Assembly (NCBI RefSeq): GCF_002076895.1
Contig: NZ_CP020465.1
Coordinates: 868,001-932,000 of the forward strand
DNA from: Cognaticolwellia beringensis
Lineage (GTDB): Bacteria; Pseudomonadota; Gammaproteobacteria; Enterobacterales; Alteromonadaceae
Direction: 5' to 3'
DNA length: 64,000 nt
Part shown: positions 1 through 9,773 of the stretch, in pieces
Numbering within the stretch: the stretch's first letter is position 1
Layout of the letters: each line of letters starts with the position of its first letter
Notes under the pieces: model-generated
What the model was told of the DNA's origin: nothing
The model's input: only the letters and a program-made list of their open reading frames with translations
Databases searched by the model: none
Made by a program: the position numbers and the translations under genes

Positions 1-137
1 AGTAAAATAACATCAGCATCTTCAGCTTCTTCGGCTAGAACAAAGCCATGGGTAGAGTCTAAAAGTTCTGCCATTTTCTGCGAGTCATACTCGTTCATTT
101 GACAGCCCCAAGTTTTGATGTATAGCTTTTTACTCAT
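1..137 (-). CDS. miaB: tRNA-2-methylthio-N6-dimethylallyladenosine synthase MiaB (5' end only)
   Basis: Only the first 45 codons are inside the window; the gene runs off the left edge. MiaB is a radical-SAM enzyme that adds the methylthio group to i6A37 of tRNAs reading UNN codons. The visible N-terminus begins [19 protein letters not shown], nearly identical to E. coli MiaB. Cys12 is the first cysteine of the N-terminal UPF0004 domain that binds the auxiliary 4Fe-4S cluster. An AGGCG lies 8 bases before the ATG. In E. coli miaB also lies next to ubiF and a Met/Leu/Gln tRNA cluster, as here, although two or three extra genes separate miaB from ubiF in this genome. Confidence 0.93.
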   Translation of the reverse strand, partial: MSKKLYIKTWGCQMNEYDSQKMAELLDSTHGFVLAEEAEDADVIL

Positions 138-274
138 TATTCGCGCCTAATCTTTTCTATGAAATTGATTCTAGTTTTTGCTAGAGAATTTATGGAGGCA
201 CATTTTACTCTTTCTTGGCCTATGATGCTAGCTTAGAAATATACTAGCGTTAAATTGTATCGTGCTTTTTCGCA

Positions 275-3142
275 TTATGAAATTTTCCTTAAAGGAATTG
301 ACAGAATTATTTCACTACCGTGCTTTTGATTATCATAAGTATGGAATGTCGCGTTAAATTTATTGGCAACTTGACGAATATAGTACATAGCCATTTCAAA
401 GTTAATTTTACTGTTAAATTGGGTAAAGCTTTGTTCATTAGAGGTGATTTTCAACCAAATCTTCCCATTACTTACGTTAACGCGAACTTCAAAGACACCA
501 CCATTATCACAGTTAATAGCGGCTAATATAGCTTCATAAACAATCCGATAAATAGCACTTTGCAGCGCATACCTTACATCTTGGTCTTCTACATCAAGGT
601 GTAATGTTACTAATACATGAAATTGCCGATGAAAATAATCAGCAAGGTAGGGCAAAGCGACAGTTAATGAGCTCCCAGATAAGCTACTTGGTGCTGCATG
701 ACTATTTTGTGTTGAAAGTTCATCTAAACACTCTCGTATCAGAGACTGTACATAAGGAATCTCTTTTTCATTAGAAATTGATTCAGCAGTTGATAGACTT
801 TCGGAGTCTGGAGCAATGAGTGTTTGTATTTTAATTAATTTACGACGAATTACTGATGCTGCTTGGCTTTGGCTGCTGAGTTCATCATTTAATGTTTTGT
901 GTATATTTCTAATGGAGCGAGAACGTAAATACAAAAGCCATAACGTTAATATTATTAAGCTGATACTGATGATGGCATAAAAAATTTGGCTATTCGGATG
1001 CCAGTACCATGGGTAGGAAACATTAATATCAGCATAGGCTTTATAATCATTCCATTGACCTAAGCTATTAGTGCCCATAATCTCAATGTGATATGCACCA
1101 GATGATAACCCCGTCAATGTTAATTGTGAGCCGTTAATATCATTCCAGTAACCACCATTTATTTGGTATTTAAACTGTTTACCTTGGCCGGGCCTAAAGT
1201 CTAAACTGGCAAGTTCAAAGGTCACAATATCATTAGGTGAATCTATATCAATAACATCGCATAATAATTTAGCTTTACCAGAAACAATCGTCTTACTGAT
1301 AAAGGTTTTAGTGTGCATTTTATCTTCAATACTCAATGGAACTTCTATAACACCGCCATAATGGCTTGCATAAATTTTGTTATCCATTAACACTGGTTTT
1401 TTAGCGAAAGTAAATTGCTCAGTATTAGCGACTAAGTTCAGTTGGTAGGTGTCTGGATTAAGTCGATATAGACCTGGCCGGCCTGAAATCCATATTTCAT
1501 CATTAATCAAACTCATATAACCAAAGGTAATGTTTTTGGCGAAATGTGAGAGTAATTCACCTTGTAAGTTGAATATAAAAAAACCATCGCCTTTAGTTGA
1601 GACAAAAACTTTGCCTTTGTATTCAAGCAATGCAATGACCTTATTTTCCCCAAAGCTATTGATTTTAGTTACTGACTTGTCGTTGGTATCAACAATGTTA
1701 ATGCCTGTTGAGGTAGCAACCCAAAGTTTATTATCTGCCAACGCCAAAGAGTCTATTACTTCTGGCGAACTTAAGGTTTCACCTTGAATGTGATATTCAA
1801 CACGCTGACTTGCAATATCAAACTTGATCACGCCATTAGCATTCGTTGCTAAATATAACGCACCATCTTTATGTTTCATGGAAAGTAACAACAGATTGTT
1901 GCTTGGAAAGTTCACCCGTTCAAGTGTTTGACTAGCACTATTAAACTGCCATAAGCCGTCAAATGTTGCGATGTAAAGGCTGTCGCCGTCAGAATATAGG
2001 TCGGTAATGATTTTGGCACTATTACTGAATTTATTATTTATGCCTTTAGGTAAAAATTTATTGAGTTCAGAAAGTGAGTTTAGCCCAGCGCCATAACTGC
2101 CTAATACTAAGTTATTTTGATACACAGCTAATGCTATAGCATTAAATCGCACATCAAATATCTTAGGCGTGTTTTTAGCGATTGATTGAGTTATTTTTTT
2201 TACGCCGCGGTTAGATAAAATCCATAAAACCCCAGTGTTATCATGAAAAAGCTTTTTGACGAAAGTTGAGACTATATTAGGGTAGTTATGTGCTATTTCA
2301 GCTAGGTTATTTAGTTTATATTGGCTTATCTGACCTTTAACGTCAGTGGTAAAAAGGCTAACCCTATCATGTGAAGGAGTAAGTGATGTAATAGCGTTAT
2401 TAACCAGAATACGTTTTTTTTCTTGGTTGTCTGATAACGATATTAACTCATTACCTTTGGCTATCAATAATATCGTTCCTGTAGCTGACATTGCTGTTAT
2501 ATTACCAGCTTCAACAAGCTCTAACGTATCATCTACAACTTTGAATACCCCGTCAGATTTTGATATATAAAGATGCTTTTGGGTATGCTGCAGATTATCA
2601 ATTTCGCCGTTATTTGCTATTAATTGTGTTTCCTGTAGAAGAGGATTGAGCTTATAAAGTTTATTCGACACATTGAAATAATACATACCTTGATGTTCAA
2701 GTGCTTGATAAATACTACTTGAGTCAACATCAGTAGCTAATGCTGTTGCTGTACCTGTGTTGGTATCAAATAACCATAATTGGTGGGTTTCGGTTGCTAT
2801 CAGTAGTTTATCATTGTCAATTAAATCAATGTCGTTAATCCAATTAAAAGGTAAAGGCCAATCTTTGTTGTTGCTGTTAAACGTTATGCTACTTTCACTG
2901 TCATGGCGAATGAGACCGTTAGCGGTTGCCAACCAAATAAAACCTTTTTTATCTTGAATGATGTCAATGCTATGAAGCGATTGGTTATTTAAATTTTTTG
3001 CAGATGAAATAGCGCTAAAAAAACTTGCCATTAGTAGTAAAAATGGTGCTAAAAAGCACCACTGAGTAAAGTTTTTTACCGTACAAATACTAATAGTATT
3101 ATGTAATGCTATCTGGCGCTTCTTTTGGAGGGTGGCGCTCAT
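275..3142 (-). CDS. Periplasmic beta-propeller sensor with degenerate histidine-kinase-like C-terminus
   Basis: A signal-anchor segment is followed by a long run of two-component-regulator propeller blades; motifs such as GFIWLATANGLIRHD and GVLWILSNRGV are visible. Next come a Y_Y_Y-type domain, one membrane helix about 215-240 residues from the end, a short coiled coil and a HATPase-like tail. The tail resembles LytS/NarX-type kinases (YRIVYEAILAAIN in the N-box position), but I see no phospho-acceptor histidine and no clear D-box or G-boxes, so it is probably a pseudokinase or a ligand-gated scaffold. The frame stays open to an ATG at 3283, but that overlaps the upstream gene by 185 bases. 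The ATG at 3142 (955 aa, 44-base overlap) is preferred, though neither start has a good ribosome site. The partner regulator is not evident. Confidence 0.75.
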   Translation of the reverse strand: MSATLQKKRQIALHNTISICTVKNFTQWCFLAPFLLLMASFFSAISSAKNLNNQSLHSIDIIQDKKGFIWLATANGLIRHDSESSITFNSNNKDWPLPFNWINDIDLIDNDKLLIATETHQLWLFDTNTGTATALATDVDSSSIYQALEHQGMYYFNVSNKLYKLNPLLQETQLIANNGEIDNLQHTQKHLYISKSDGVFKVVDDTLELVEAGNITAMSATGTILLIAKGNELISLSDNQEKKRILVNNAITSLTPSHDRVSLFTTDVKGQISQYKLNNLAEIAHNYPNIVSTFVKKLFHDNTGVLWILSNRGVKKITQSIAKNTPKIFDVRFNAIALAVYQNNLVLGSYGAGLNSLSELNKFLPKGINNKFSNSAKIITDLYSDGDSLYIATFDGLWQFNSASQTLERVNFPSNNLLLLSMKHKDGALYLATNANGVIKFDIASQRVEYHIQGETLSSPEVIDSLALADNKLWVATSTGINIVDTNDKSVTKINSFGENKVIALLEYKGKVFVSTKGDGFFIFNLQGELLSHFAKNITFGYMSLINDEIWISGRPGLYRLNPDTYQLNLVANTEQFTFAKKPVLMDNKIYASHYGGVIEVPLSIEDKMHTKTFISKTIVSGKAKLLCDVIDIDSPNDIVTFELASLDFRPGQGKQFKYQINGGYWNDINGSQLTLTGLSSGAYHIEIMGTNSLGQWNDYKAYADINVSYPWYWHPNSQIFYAIISISLIILTLWLLYLRSRSIRNIHKTLNDELSSQSQAASVIRRKLIKIQTLIAPDSESLSTAESISNEKEIPYVQSLIRECLDELSTQNSHAAPSSLSGSSLTVALPYLADYFHRQFHVLVTLHLDVEDQDVRYALQSAIYRIVYEAILAAINCDNGGVFEVRVNVSNGKIWLKITSNEQSFTQFNSKINFEMAMYYIRQVANKFNATFHTYDNQKHGSEIILSIPLRKIS

Positions 3143-3548
3143 CGCCGCAGACGGCAAAGACATTTGGCACTTTGCCTTCAAGTTCAGGCTTTTGCACCAA
3201 AAGATAAGTTGGCTTTCTTGGGGAGTTTTCACTGCGTTTAATTGCCCATGCTTTACGCACCTTATCGGCATGCTCTTTTCCATACTTTACTTCAAATGCG
3301 GTGGCGATCATTTCAACGCCAAAATCATCCATCACCATGATGGCATTATCATGGTAGCCACTTGTGGTATCAAAATCTATATCAACGGTTAAAATTTTAT
3401 TATTGGGAAGGACTAAATCTGCTTTAAGTTTTGATATCACGGCACGGTCTTCGTGCGCTTTTAATTGGCTTAAGTTTGGTTTTTCGCTTAAGTCGTAAAC
3501 GAGATTAATATCTTTGGCTATCCTGTTTTCTTTTCTTATTGCTGACAT
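3099..3548 (-). CDS. Hypothetical cytoplasmic protein, 149 aa
   Basis: I do not recognise the family. The protein is soluble, charged and alpha/beta-like, with no signal peptide or membrane segment. The C-terminal part has a distinctive VFAVCGDERHPPKEAPD stretch. The reading frame is supported by an AAGGGAT ribosome site directly before the ATG. It overlaps the start of the downstream propeller sensor on the same strand, which suggests translational coupling and a possible functional link to that sensor. It is divergent from the 2OG-Fe(II) oxygenase gene across about 120 bases. Confidence 0.7.
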   Translation of the reverse strand: MSAIRKENRIAKDINLVYDLSEKPNLSQLKAHEDRAVISKLKADLVLPNNKILTVDIDFDTTSGYHDNAIMVMDDFGVEMIATAFEVKYGKEHADKVRKAWAIKRSENSPRKPTYLLVQKPELEGKVPNVFAVCGDERHPPKEAPDSIT

Positions 3549-3668
3549 AACTTATCCCTTTAGTGAGTTTTATTTTTGATTGATCTTTCATCGAGTATTT
3601 GAATACTATGCTTAAATACTAATTTGTATTAATGGAATCATCCATCATTATTTTTTTGGGTTAATTTT

Positions 3669-4322
3669 ATGCAGTGGATTCAGGCATTGGACGAAAAAGG
3701 GTATTGCCAAATTGATAATTTTTTACCAATACAGCATGCTGAACGATTAAGAAAAAATATCATTGTTAATAATCATTTTAAAAAGTGGAATCTACTCACT
3801 ACGCCATACCGGCCACTTATGCATGTGAAAGATAAAATCTCAACCAGCGTAATTGATAAACAGCGGCATATTCAAGCAACTAAAGCTTTTAAACGTCGAA
3901 AATTTTCCTTTTCTTTTTATCGTTCAAGTAATAAACATGCAAAGCAACATGGTCAAGCATCATTACATCAATATGTTGGTCAGAAAGTTTTGACGTTATT
4001 GAAAAATCACTCATTAATTAAAGGAAAATTACAAGATTCGTTTTTTGCAGCTTATAAAAAGGGCCAATTCATCAGTTACCATACTGACGGCAGCGCAGGA
4101 AAATATGCCTTTATTTATCAGCTATCGACTGGCTGGCAGCAAAAGTATGGTGGTCAATTAGAGCTTTACCCTCAAAGAATTAAATTCTTTAAACGCACTA
4201 TAGCCCCTAAATTTAACAGCCTCACTATTTTAAAGTTATCGCATCCTATGCCTCATAGCGTTAAGTTACTAAATAATCCTGCACATAAACATCGAATTAC
4301 CATATCAGGTTGGGTAGAATAA
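3669..4322 (+). CDS. 2-oxoglutarate/Fe(II)-dependent oxygenase family protein
   Basis: 217 aa. The C-terminal half carries the facial triad of this superfamily: His138-x-Asp140 in SYHTDGS, a distal His196 in MPHSV, and Arg209 as the likely 2-oxoglutarate carboxylate ligand in HRITISGW. It resembles the prolyl 4-hydroxylase-like branch (2OG-FeII_Oxy), which hydroxylates side chains of proteins or small molecules. The N-terminal 100 residues are basic and unassigned, so the substrate cannot be read from the sequence. The gene is 31 bases upstream of ubiF on the same strand, so the two are probably co-transcribed. No signal peptide is seen. Confidence 0.85.
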   Translation: MQWIQALDEKGYCQIDNFLPIQHAERLRKNIIVNNHFKKWNLLTTPYRPLMHVKDKISTSVIDKQRHIQATKAFKRRKFSFSFYRSSNKHAKQHGQASLHQYVGQKVLTLLKNHSLIKGKLQDSFFAAYKKGQFISYHTDGSAGKYAFIYQLSTGWQQKYGGQLELYPQRIKFFKRTIAPKFNSLTILKLSHPMPHSVKLLNNPAHKHRITISGWVE

Positions 4323-4353
4323 CCTAACGTCGATAAAGTTGTAAAAAAGCATT

Positions 4354-5520
4354 ATGAATCAATTTGATTGTGTAGTTGTAGGTGGTGGCATGGTGGGAGC
4401 AGCAAGTGCGTTATCACTGGCTGAATTAGGGTTAAAGGTTGCCATTATTGAAAAAAGTGCGCCTGCTATATTTTCTCCCGAACAAGATTTTGACTTAAGG
4501 GTATCTGCAATATCACTAGCTTCAGAACAGCTATTAAAGCAATTAGGTGCTTGGCAACAACTAAAACAATGGCGAATGTGTGCATATAAACGTCTTGGCG
4601 TTTGGGAGTTCGAGCAAAGCTATACTGAATTTAATGCTCAAGATATTAACCAAACGCATTTAGGCCATATTGTCGAGAATAGGTTAATACAACTTGCCCT
4701 GTGGCAAAAATTGCAACAACACAGCAATATTACATTATTGTGCCCTGAAACCTTAATTAACATTGAACAAAGCCCAACAGACGTTAAATTGACGTTATCG
4801 TCTGAAACTATAAACGCTAAAGTTGTAATTGGTGCCGATGGTGCCAATTCTTTTGTGCGAAAACTTGCTAATATTGGTACTACGGGGTGGGATTACGCCC
4901 AATCAGCAATGCTGATCAATGTTCAAACAGAAAAACCACAACAAGATATTACCTGGCAACAATTTTATCCAACAGGACCACTTGCCATGTTACCTATGCC
5001 AGGGAACTTTGCTTCATTGGTTTGGTATCATGATAAAGATGAAATTAAGCGCTTATCGGCGTTATCTAATGGCAACCTAGCACAAGAAATTTTGCAAAAC
5101 TTTCCAGCACGCTTAGGAAACGTTGAAGTCATCAATAAAGCGGCATTCCCTTTAACACGACGCCATGCAAATCAATATCAAAAAGGCCGTATCCTGTTAA
5201 TTGGCGACGCGGCGCACACCATTAACCCAATGGCAGGGCAAGGGGTTAATTTAGGCTTTAAAGATGTTAAAGCGCTGCAGCATGTTATCGCAAAAGCAAT
5301 AGGCAACGGCGAGTCATGGCATGAGCCCAAGGTTTTAGCGAGTTATCAACAAAAAAGAAGGACAGATAACTTGTTAATGATGACCACAATGGATGCATTG
5401 TATTTGTCATTTGGGCACGTGTCGCCTTTGGTGAAACTGGCACGAAATGCAGGTCTAATGATGGTAAATACTGTACCAAGCTTGAAAAACAAAGCCTTAG
5501 CTTATGCCTGTGGTATATAA
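4354..5520 (+). CDS. ubiF: 2-octaprenyl-3-methyl-6-methoxy-1,4-benzoquinol hydroxylase UbiF
   Basis: 388 aa FAD monooxygenase of the UbiH/UbiF/UbiI family, acting in ubiquinone biosynthesis. The N-terminal dinucleotide fold is VVVGGGMVGAA (residues 7-17). The second FAD motif GDAAHTINPMAGQGVNLG lies at about residues 284-301 and is typical of the Ubi hydroxylases. Assignment to UbiF rather than UbiH or UbiI rests mainly on synteny with miaB and the Met-Leu-Gln tRNA cluster, which flank ubiF in E. coli, so the exact ring position hydroxylated is an inference. The next features downstream are the tRNAs, on the opposite strand. Confidence 0.87.
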   Translation: MNQFDCVVVGGGMVGAASALSLAELGLKVAIIEKSAPAIFSPEQDFDLRVSAISLASEQLLKQLGAWQQLKQWRMCAYKRLGVWEFEQSYTEFNAQDINQTHLGHIVENRLIQLALWQKLQQHSNITLLCPETLINIEQSPTDVKLTLSSETINAKVVIGADGANSFVRKLANIGTTGWDYAQSAMLINVQTEKPQQDITWQQFYPTGPLAMLPMPGNFASLVWYHDKDEIKRLSALSNGNLAQEILQNFPARLGNVEVINKAAFPLTRRHANQYQKGRILLIGDAAHTINPMAGQGVNLGFKDVKALQHVIAKAIGNGESWHEPKVLASYQQKRRTDNLLMMTTMDALYLSFGHVSPLVKLARNAGLMMVNTVPSLKNKALAYACGI

Positions 5521-5630
5521 ACAATAACGGATAGGTGGAAGGCAACAGGTTGTGAAAATCAGATTAAATTAAGATCAAGCAGTTTGAGTTCTGTGAAGGA
5601 GATAACAAGAAAATAGCAATAGATTGAAAA

Positions 5631-5715
<85 letters not shown>

Positions 5716-5793
5716 ATTTTCAGGTAGTAATCTCGATGAACCAAGATTATTGAAACAGTACTACATTAACTATAGAACATAAATAAAAGAAAG

Positions 5794-5868
5794 TGGCTGG
5801 GGTATGAGGATTTGAACCTCAGAATGACGGGATCAAAACCCGCTGCCTTACCGCTTGGCTATACCCCA
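5794..5868 (-). tRNA. tRNA-Gln (UUG), copy 1
   Basis: 75 bases with encoded CCA. The 5' end TGGGGTA pairs with TACCCCA, and the anticodon loop TTTTGAT gives TTG. The gene body is identical to the copy at 5940, including the preceding GAAAGT spacer, so this is a recent tandem duplication or is kept identical by gene conversion. Confidence 0.95.
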
Positions 5869-5939
5869 ACAGAATACTTCTATTTAATTAAGTTTATAAC
5901 ATTGATGGACTTTCGAATAATACAGAGAGTAAAAGAAAG

Positions 5940-6014
5940 TGGCTGGGGTATGAGGATTTGAACCTCAGAATGACGGGATCAAAACCCGCTGCCTTACCGC
6001 TTGGCTATACCCCA
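5940..6014 (-). tRNA. tRNA-Gln (UUG), copy 2
   Basis: 75 bases with encoded CCA, identical in sequence to the neighbouring copy at 5794. The order Met-Leu-Gln-Gln matches the start of the metT-leuW-glnU-glnW cluster of E. coli, which also adjoins ubiF. Confidence 0.95.
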
Positions 6015-6065
6015 ACAATGTTACTTACTTTCTAACAAATATCATGATGATGAATGTTAGTAGAA

Positions 6066-6150
<85 letters not shown>

Positions 6151-6188
6151 ATTTCTTCTATTACTACTATTACTACTAAGAGTAAAAA

Positions 6189-6265
6189 TGGTGGCTACAC
6201 CGGGATTTGAACCTGGGACCCCATCATTATGAGTGATGTGCTCTAACCAGCTGAGCTATGTAGCC
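6189..6265 (-). tRNA. tRNA-Met (CAU), elongator
   Basis: 77 bases with encoded CCA. The acceptor GGCTACA is fully paired with TGTAGCC and the anticodon loop CTCATAA gives CAT. The sequence closely follows E. coli metT (elongator), and the first acceptor pair is matched, unlike initiator tRNA. It is the first gene of the operon, 30 bases downstream of a strong promoter. Confidence 0.95.
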
Positions 6266-6296
6266 GTTCCATCTTGCCTCTCAGCAAGTGGCGCGT

Positions 6297-6325
6297 ATTA
6301 TGCAAATCTGATTGCGATACGTCAA
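6297..6325 (-). promoter_or_regulatory. Sigma-70 promoter of the tRNA operon
   Basis: On the minus strand, TTGACG (6320-6325) and CATAAT (6297-6302) are separated by exactly 17 bases. They are followed by a GCGCC discriminator, the GC-rich type that makes stable-RNA promoters sensitive to ppGpp. The tRNA-Met gene begins about 30 bases downstream. Confidence 0.8.
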
Positions 6326-6469
6326 CCGTTTTTTATCAATTAAATAAGACTTTTTGCTTGTTTGGCTATTCAATGTGCAATTTGTCGGATATATGTGCAA
6401 AACTCACTGTCAAAGACAAACATATTTGCAAATATCACTCATAAGTTTGTTTATTTAAATTAGCGAACT

Positions 6470-6823
6470 TTATTTTATACGCTCGTTTGCTATTTTTGTC
6501 AGGTGTGCTGAATTTTTCTTTATCACAGCCAAATTATTACTCACTGTTTTTACGGGTAACTTACCTATTAAGTATTCACCAATATCTAACGCATTTGAGG
6601 TGGCAGCAAACTCGAGTAAGTTTTGACCATTACATTGAACGTTATCAAAAATGGATCTAATGTTAACGTTGTTAGTTTTTAAATATTTACGTAAGCGTTT
6701 TTTGTCGTTTATCGATACATATTCACAGATACGCAATGAGATGCTGTCATCAAAAGCTACACTTTGTGGGGTGTAAGAAAATGCGCTAGCAAGTACTAAA
6801 GACGCTAAAAGGGTAGTTTTCAT
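6470..6823 (-). CDS. DUF3718 family secreted protein
   Basis: 117 aa with a signal peptide (about residues 1-23, cleavage near SVA-FDD). The mature protein matches the DUF3718 family seen in Alteromonadales: the ICEYVSINDKKRLRKYLK segment, two cysteines (in LRICEYV and VQCNGQ) and an ALDIGEYLI motif. The function is unknown. It is monocistronic between the tRNA promoter and a non-coding stretch. The start has an AGGAAT ribosome site just upstream. Confidence 0.75.
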   Translation of the reverse strand: MKTTLLASLVLASAFSYTPQSVAFDDSISLRICEYVSINDKKRLRKYLKTNNVNIRSIFDNVQCNGQNLLEFAATSNALDIGEYLIGKLPVKTVSNNLAVIKKNSAHLTKIANERIK

Positions 6824-7211
6824 ATTATTCCTAAATAATTATTCTGTTGCCTAGAAAGTTTATCTGTAAAGTTAAACTTTGCCAGTTTTGTGGGTAAATG
6901 ATTGAAAGCGTTAAATCATGAGCTTATTCTAATATATTAAAGATTTTCGCAGTGACTTTATCTAATACCATTAATTTGATTAATTAGGTGATCTACTTGG
7001 TATCATTTCTAAACAAGTCATCAGACTGAGGTTTAATTAAGTTTAATGCTTAGCAGAGCTCTTCCTTCTTAAAGGGAGGAATGAATGATAAAGGATGGAA
7101 TAGGGGCTTAAAAATTGAGAAGAAGGGGGAACCTTTGATTTGTTATTCTTTTATCGTCGTACTTCTTCTCTCCCGGTAAACTATGGTATTACTTTTTACA
7201 GGAAGAAAAGA
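6824..7211. other. Intergenic stretch without a gene
   Basis: I see no credible reading frame here. It contains a 39-base element bounded by ATACCA and TGGTAT (6965-7003), discussed as a possible dispersed repeat, and purine-rich sequence around 7060-7140. Confidence 0.5.
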
Positions 7212-7243
7212 AAGAGAAAAGCAGGTGTAGAGGCTTTTCTCTT
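7212..7243 (-). terminator. Rho-independent terminator after ychF
   Basis: A perfect 11-bp stem (AAGAGAAAAGC / GCTTTTCTCTT) with a 10-base loop, followed on the minus strand by a pyrimidine-rich TCTTTTCTT tract. It lies 46 bases past the ychF stop. Confidence 0.65.
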
Positions 7244-7288
7244 ATTAAGGCAAGTTGTGAATAAAGCGAGTTGCCGAATTATTAAAGG

Positions 7289-8380
7289 TTAGACATTAAA
7301 TCTGAAATGAACAACGTCACCATCTTTAACACGATACTCTTTACCTTCTAAACGCCACTTTCCGGCTTCTTTAGCACCAGATTCACCGTTGAACTCGATA
7401 AAGTCATCATAGGCTACAACCTCTGCACGGATAAAGCCTTTTTCAAAGTCAGTATGGATAACACCGGCTGCTTGTGGCGCGGTAGCATTTTGTTTTACGG
7501 TCCAAGCTCTAACTTCTTTTACACCTGCGGTAAAATAGGTTTGCAAGTGCAATAAAGAGTAACCAGCATTGATAACACGATTTAGGCCAGGTTCTTCTAA
7601 TCCCATCTCAGCCATAAATTCAACACGGTCTTCATCATCCATTTCAGATAATTCACTTTCGATTTCAGCACAAACAGCAACAACGATTGCACCTTCTTTG
7701 TCCGCGATTTCTTGAACTTGGTCAAGGTAAGGGTTATTTTCAAAACCATCATCATTAACATTGGCAATGTACATGGTTGGCTTAATCGTTAAAAAGTTTA
7801 AGTAGGCAACGGCAGCTTTCTCTTCTTTAGTCAGCTCTAAAGAACGCACCATTTCACCGTCTTCGACATGTTTTAATATTTTTTGTAGCACCGGCATTTC
7901 AAACTTAGCTTCTTGATCTCCGCCTTTAGCTTTCTTGGCTAAACGAAAAATAGCACGTTCTGCTGTATCCATGTCAGATAAAGCTAATTCAGTATTGATG
8001 ACTTCGATATCATCAATAGGACTAACTTTGTTGGCAACATGAATAATATTGTCGTTTTCAAAACAGCGTACTACGTGGCCAATAGCATCAGTTTCACGAA
8101 TATTAGCTAAAAATTTATTACCTAAACCTTCACCTTTTGAAGCACCTGCCACTAAACCGGCAATATCAACAAACTCCATAGTTGTTGCCAGAACTCGCTC
8201 TGGCTTTACTATGTTTGCTAAAGCATCTAAGCGTGGATCGGGTACAGGAACAACGCCCGTATTAGGCTCAATTGTACAAAAGGGAAAGTTCGCAGCTTCA
8301 ATACCCGCTTTAGTTAACGCATTGAAAAGTGTTGATTTACCTACGTTGGGCAAGCCAACAATACCACATTTAAAACCCAT
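7289..8380 (-). CDS. ychF: Redox-regulated ATPase YchF (Obg-like ATPase)
   Basis: 363 aa, the usual family length. Obg-type NTPase: G1 GLPNVGKST at residues 9-17, FCTIEPN in the switch I region, and [17 protein letters not shown] as G3. The altered G4 motif makes YchF prefer ATP over GTP. The C-terminal TGS domain ends [14 protein letters not shown]. YchF binds the ribosome and modulates translation under stress. It follows pth by 32 bases, the arrangement conserved across gammaproteobacteria, so the two are co-transcribed. Confidence 0.97.
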   Translation of the reverse strand: MGFKCGIVGLPNVGKSTLFNALTKAGIEAANFPFCTIEPNTGVVPVPDPRLDALANIVKPERVLATTMEFVDIAGLVAGASKGEGLGNKFLANIRETDAIGHVVRCFENDNIIHVANKVSPIDDIEVINTELALSDMDTAERAIFRLAKKAKGGDQEAKFEMPVLQKILKHVEDGEMVRSLELTKEEKAAVAYLNFLTIKPTMYIANVNDDGFENNPYLDQVQEIADKEGAIVVAVCAEIESELSEMDDEDRVEFMAEMGLEEPGLNRVINAGYSLLHLQTYFTAGVKEVRAWTVKQNATAPQAAGVIHTDFEKGFIRAEVVAYDDFIEFNGESGAKEAGKWRLEGKEYRVKDGDVVHFRFNV

Positions 8381-8412
8381 GATGTTTACCTATTATGTTG
8401 ACGCAATAATGT

Positions 8413-8997
8413 TTATTGCGCTTTAAAAGAATGTAGACGATTTTGTGCTTTTTTCACATCGTCTTTTTGCCAAATTTCAAAACAGCGTGCAGCTTCGTCT
8501 ATCGCTTGGTCTATTAAGTTTTGTTCGATGGCAGGTGCTTTACCAAGTACATGCCCAGTAACGCGGTCGCGATGACCTGGATGATCAATGCCAATGCGTA
8601 ACCGATAAAATTCTCTGTTATTAGCCATACTTGAAATTATGTCGCGTAAGCCATTGTGGCCACCGTGACCGCCACCCAGTTTGATTTTACAAACGCCTGG
8701 TAACATATCTAACTCATCGTGAGCAACGAGTATATTTTCAACGGGAATACGAAAAAAGTTGGCTAATGGTGCTACGGCCTGTCCACTACGATTCATAAAA
8801 GTGGTAGGTATTAGAAGATGAACTAATTGCCCAGCAATTAATCCTTTACCGTATAGACCTGAATATTTTTTTTCTGGCTTTAGTGAAATGTTATAACGTG
8901 AAGCAAGTTCTTGAACGAACCAATCACCAGCATTATGACGGGTTTTACTGTATTCGGAACCTGGATTTCCTAAGCCGACTACTAACTGAATCGCCAT
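8413..8997 (-). CDS. pth: Peptidyl-tRNA hydrolase Pth
   Basis: 194 aa. It frees tRNA from prematurely dropped peptidyl-tRNA. Catalytic and substrate residues are visible: Asn11 in GLGNPG, His21 in TRHNAG, the AHDELDM aspartate, and the [11 protein letters not shown] loop. It lies upstream of ychF, with rplY about 140 bases further upstream on the same strand. Length and motifs are normal. Confidence 0.97.
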   Translation of the reverse strand: MAIQLVVGLGNPGSEYSKTRHNAGDWFVQELASRYNISLKPEKKYSGLYGKGLIAGQLVHLLIPTTFMNRSGQAVAPLANFFRIPVENILVAHDELDMLPGVCKIKLGGGHGGHNGLRDIISSMANNREFYRLRIGIDHPGHRDRVTGHVLGKAPAIEQNLIDQAIDEAARCFEIWQKDDVKKAQNRLHSFKAQ

Positions 8998-9140
8998 CTA
9001 ATAGTTTACTCTTGTTGTTGAAACTTATGTTTATAAGCTCAAATACATTTAAAACAAGTACATTTAAAACTAAAAAGCTTAAAGGGCATGTCGTAAAAAC
9101 ACTTCCCTTTAAGCCTATTCATTTTGAATAATGTTAACTA

Positions 9141-9773
9141 TTACTCAGCTGGAGCTTCTGTAGGTGCTTCAGGTGCGCTGTCGTCTTCATCTTCAACTAC
9201 AACTTTAGCAGCATTTAAAGTAACAACTGCTTGGTCATGGCTTTCGCCTTTAGCTAATTCGTCAGAAGTAACGCCTTTAGGTAAGGTGATATCTGATAAA
9301 TGTAACGTTTGACCAACTTCTAAGTTAGCAACATCAATTTCGATGTACTCAGGAATGTCAGCAGGTAAACATGTAATTGCGATTTCATTCATATGGTGAG
9401 CCATAGTGCCACCAAGTTTCTCTGCTTCTTCTTCATTAAGGAAATGAATTGGAGCATTAACTTGTACAGCATTTTTAGCGTTAATACGTAAAAAATCTAA
9501 GTGCATTACAACTTGCTTGAACGGGTGACGTTGCATATCTTTTAAAAGACATTCAACAGGCTTGCCGTCAACGTTAATTGTTAAAACGTGAGAGTAGAAT
9601 GCTTCTTCTTGTTGTGCACGGAAAACATTTTTGTGCTCTAACGTTAAAGAAACAGGCTCTTTGCCTTCACCGTATATAATTGCTGGAACTTTGTTCGCGT
9701 GACGTAGGCGGCGGCTCGCACCTTTCCCTAAATCTGTACGTACTTCAGCATCCAATGTAAATAAATCTGTCAT
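9141..9773 (-). CDS. rplY: 50S ribosomal protein L25, long (Ctc) form
   Basis: Two-domain L25/TL5/Ctc type: an N-terminal 5S-rRNA-binding domain ([20 protein letters not shown]) and a C-terminal beta domain with a DITLPKGV segment and an acidic, Ala/Pro-rich tail. The frame opens at an ATG at 9785. The second ATG at 9773 has GGAT six bases upstream and begins [14 protein letters not shown], the normal N-terminus, so 210 aa is preferred. It sits between prs and pth, as in other marine gammaproteobacteria. Confidence 0.95.
   Translation of the reverse strand: MTDLFTLDAEVRTDLGKGASRRLRHANKVPAIIYGEGKEPVSLTLEHKNVFRAQQEEAFYSHVLTINVDGKPVECLLKDMQRHPFKQVVMHLDFLRINAKNAVQVNAPIHFLNEEEAEKLGGTMAHHMNEIAITCLPADIPEYIEIDVANLEVGQTLHLSDITLPKGVTSDELAKGESHDQAVVTLNAAKVVVEDEDDSAPEAPTEAPAE

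Noticed and set aside
8049..8426. Plus-strand open frame opposite ychF
   Set aside because: Antisense to a fully supported conserved gene, with no ribosome site or recognisable product; the same applies to other long antisense frames, for example over topA, prs and purL.
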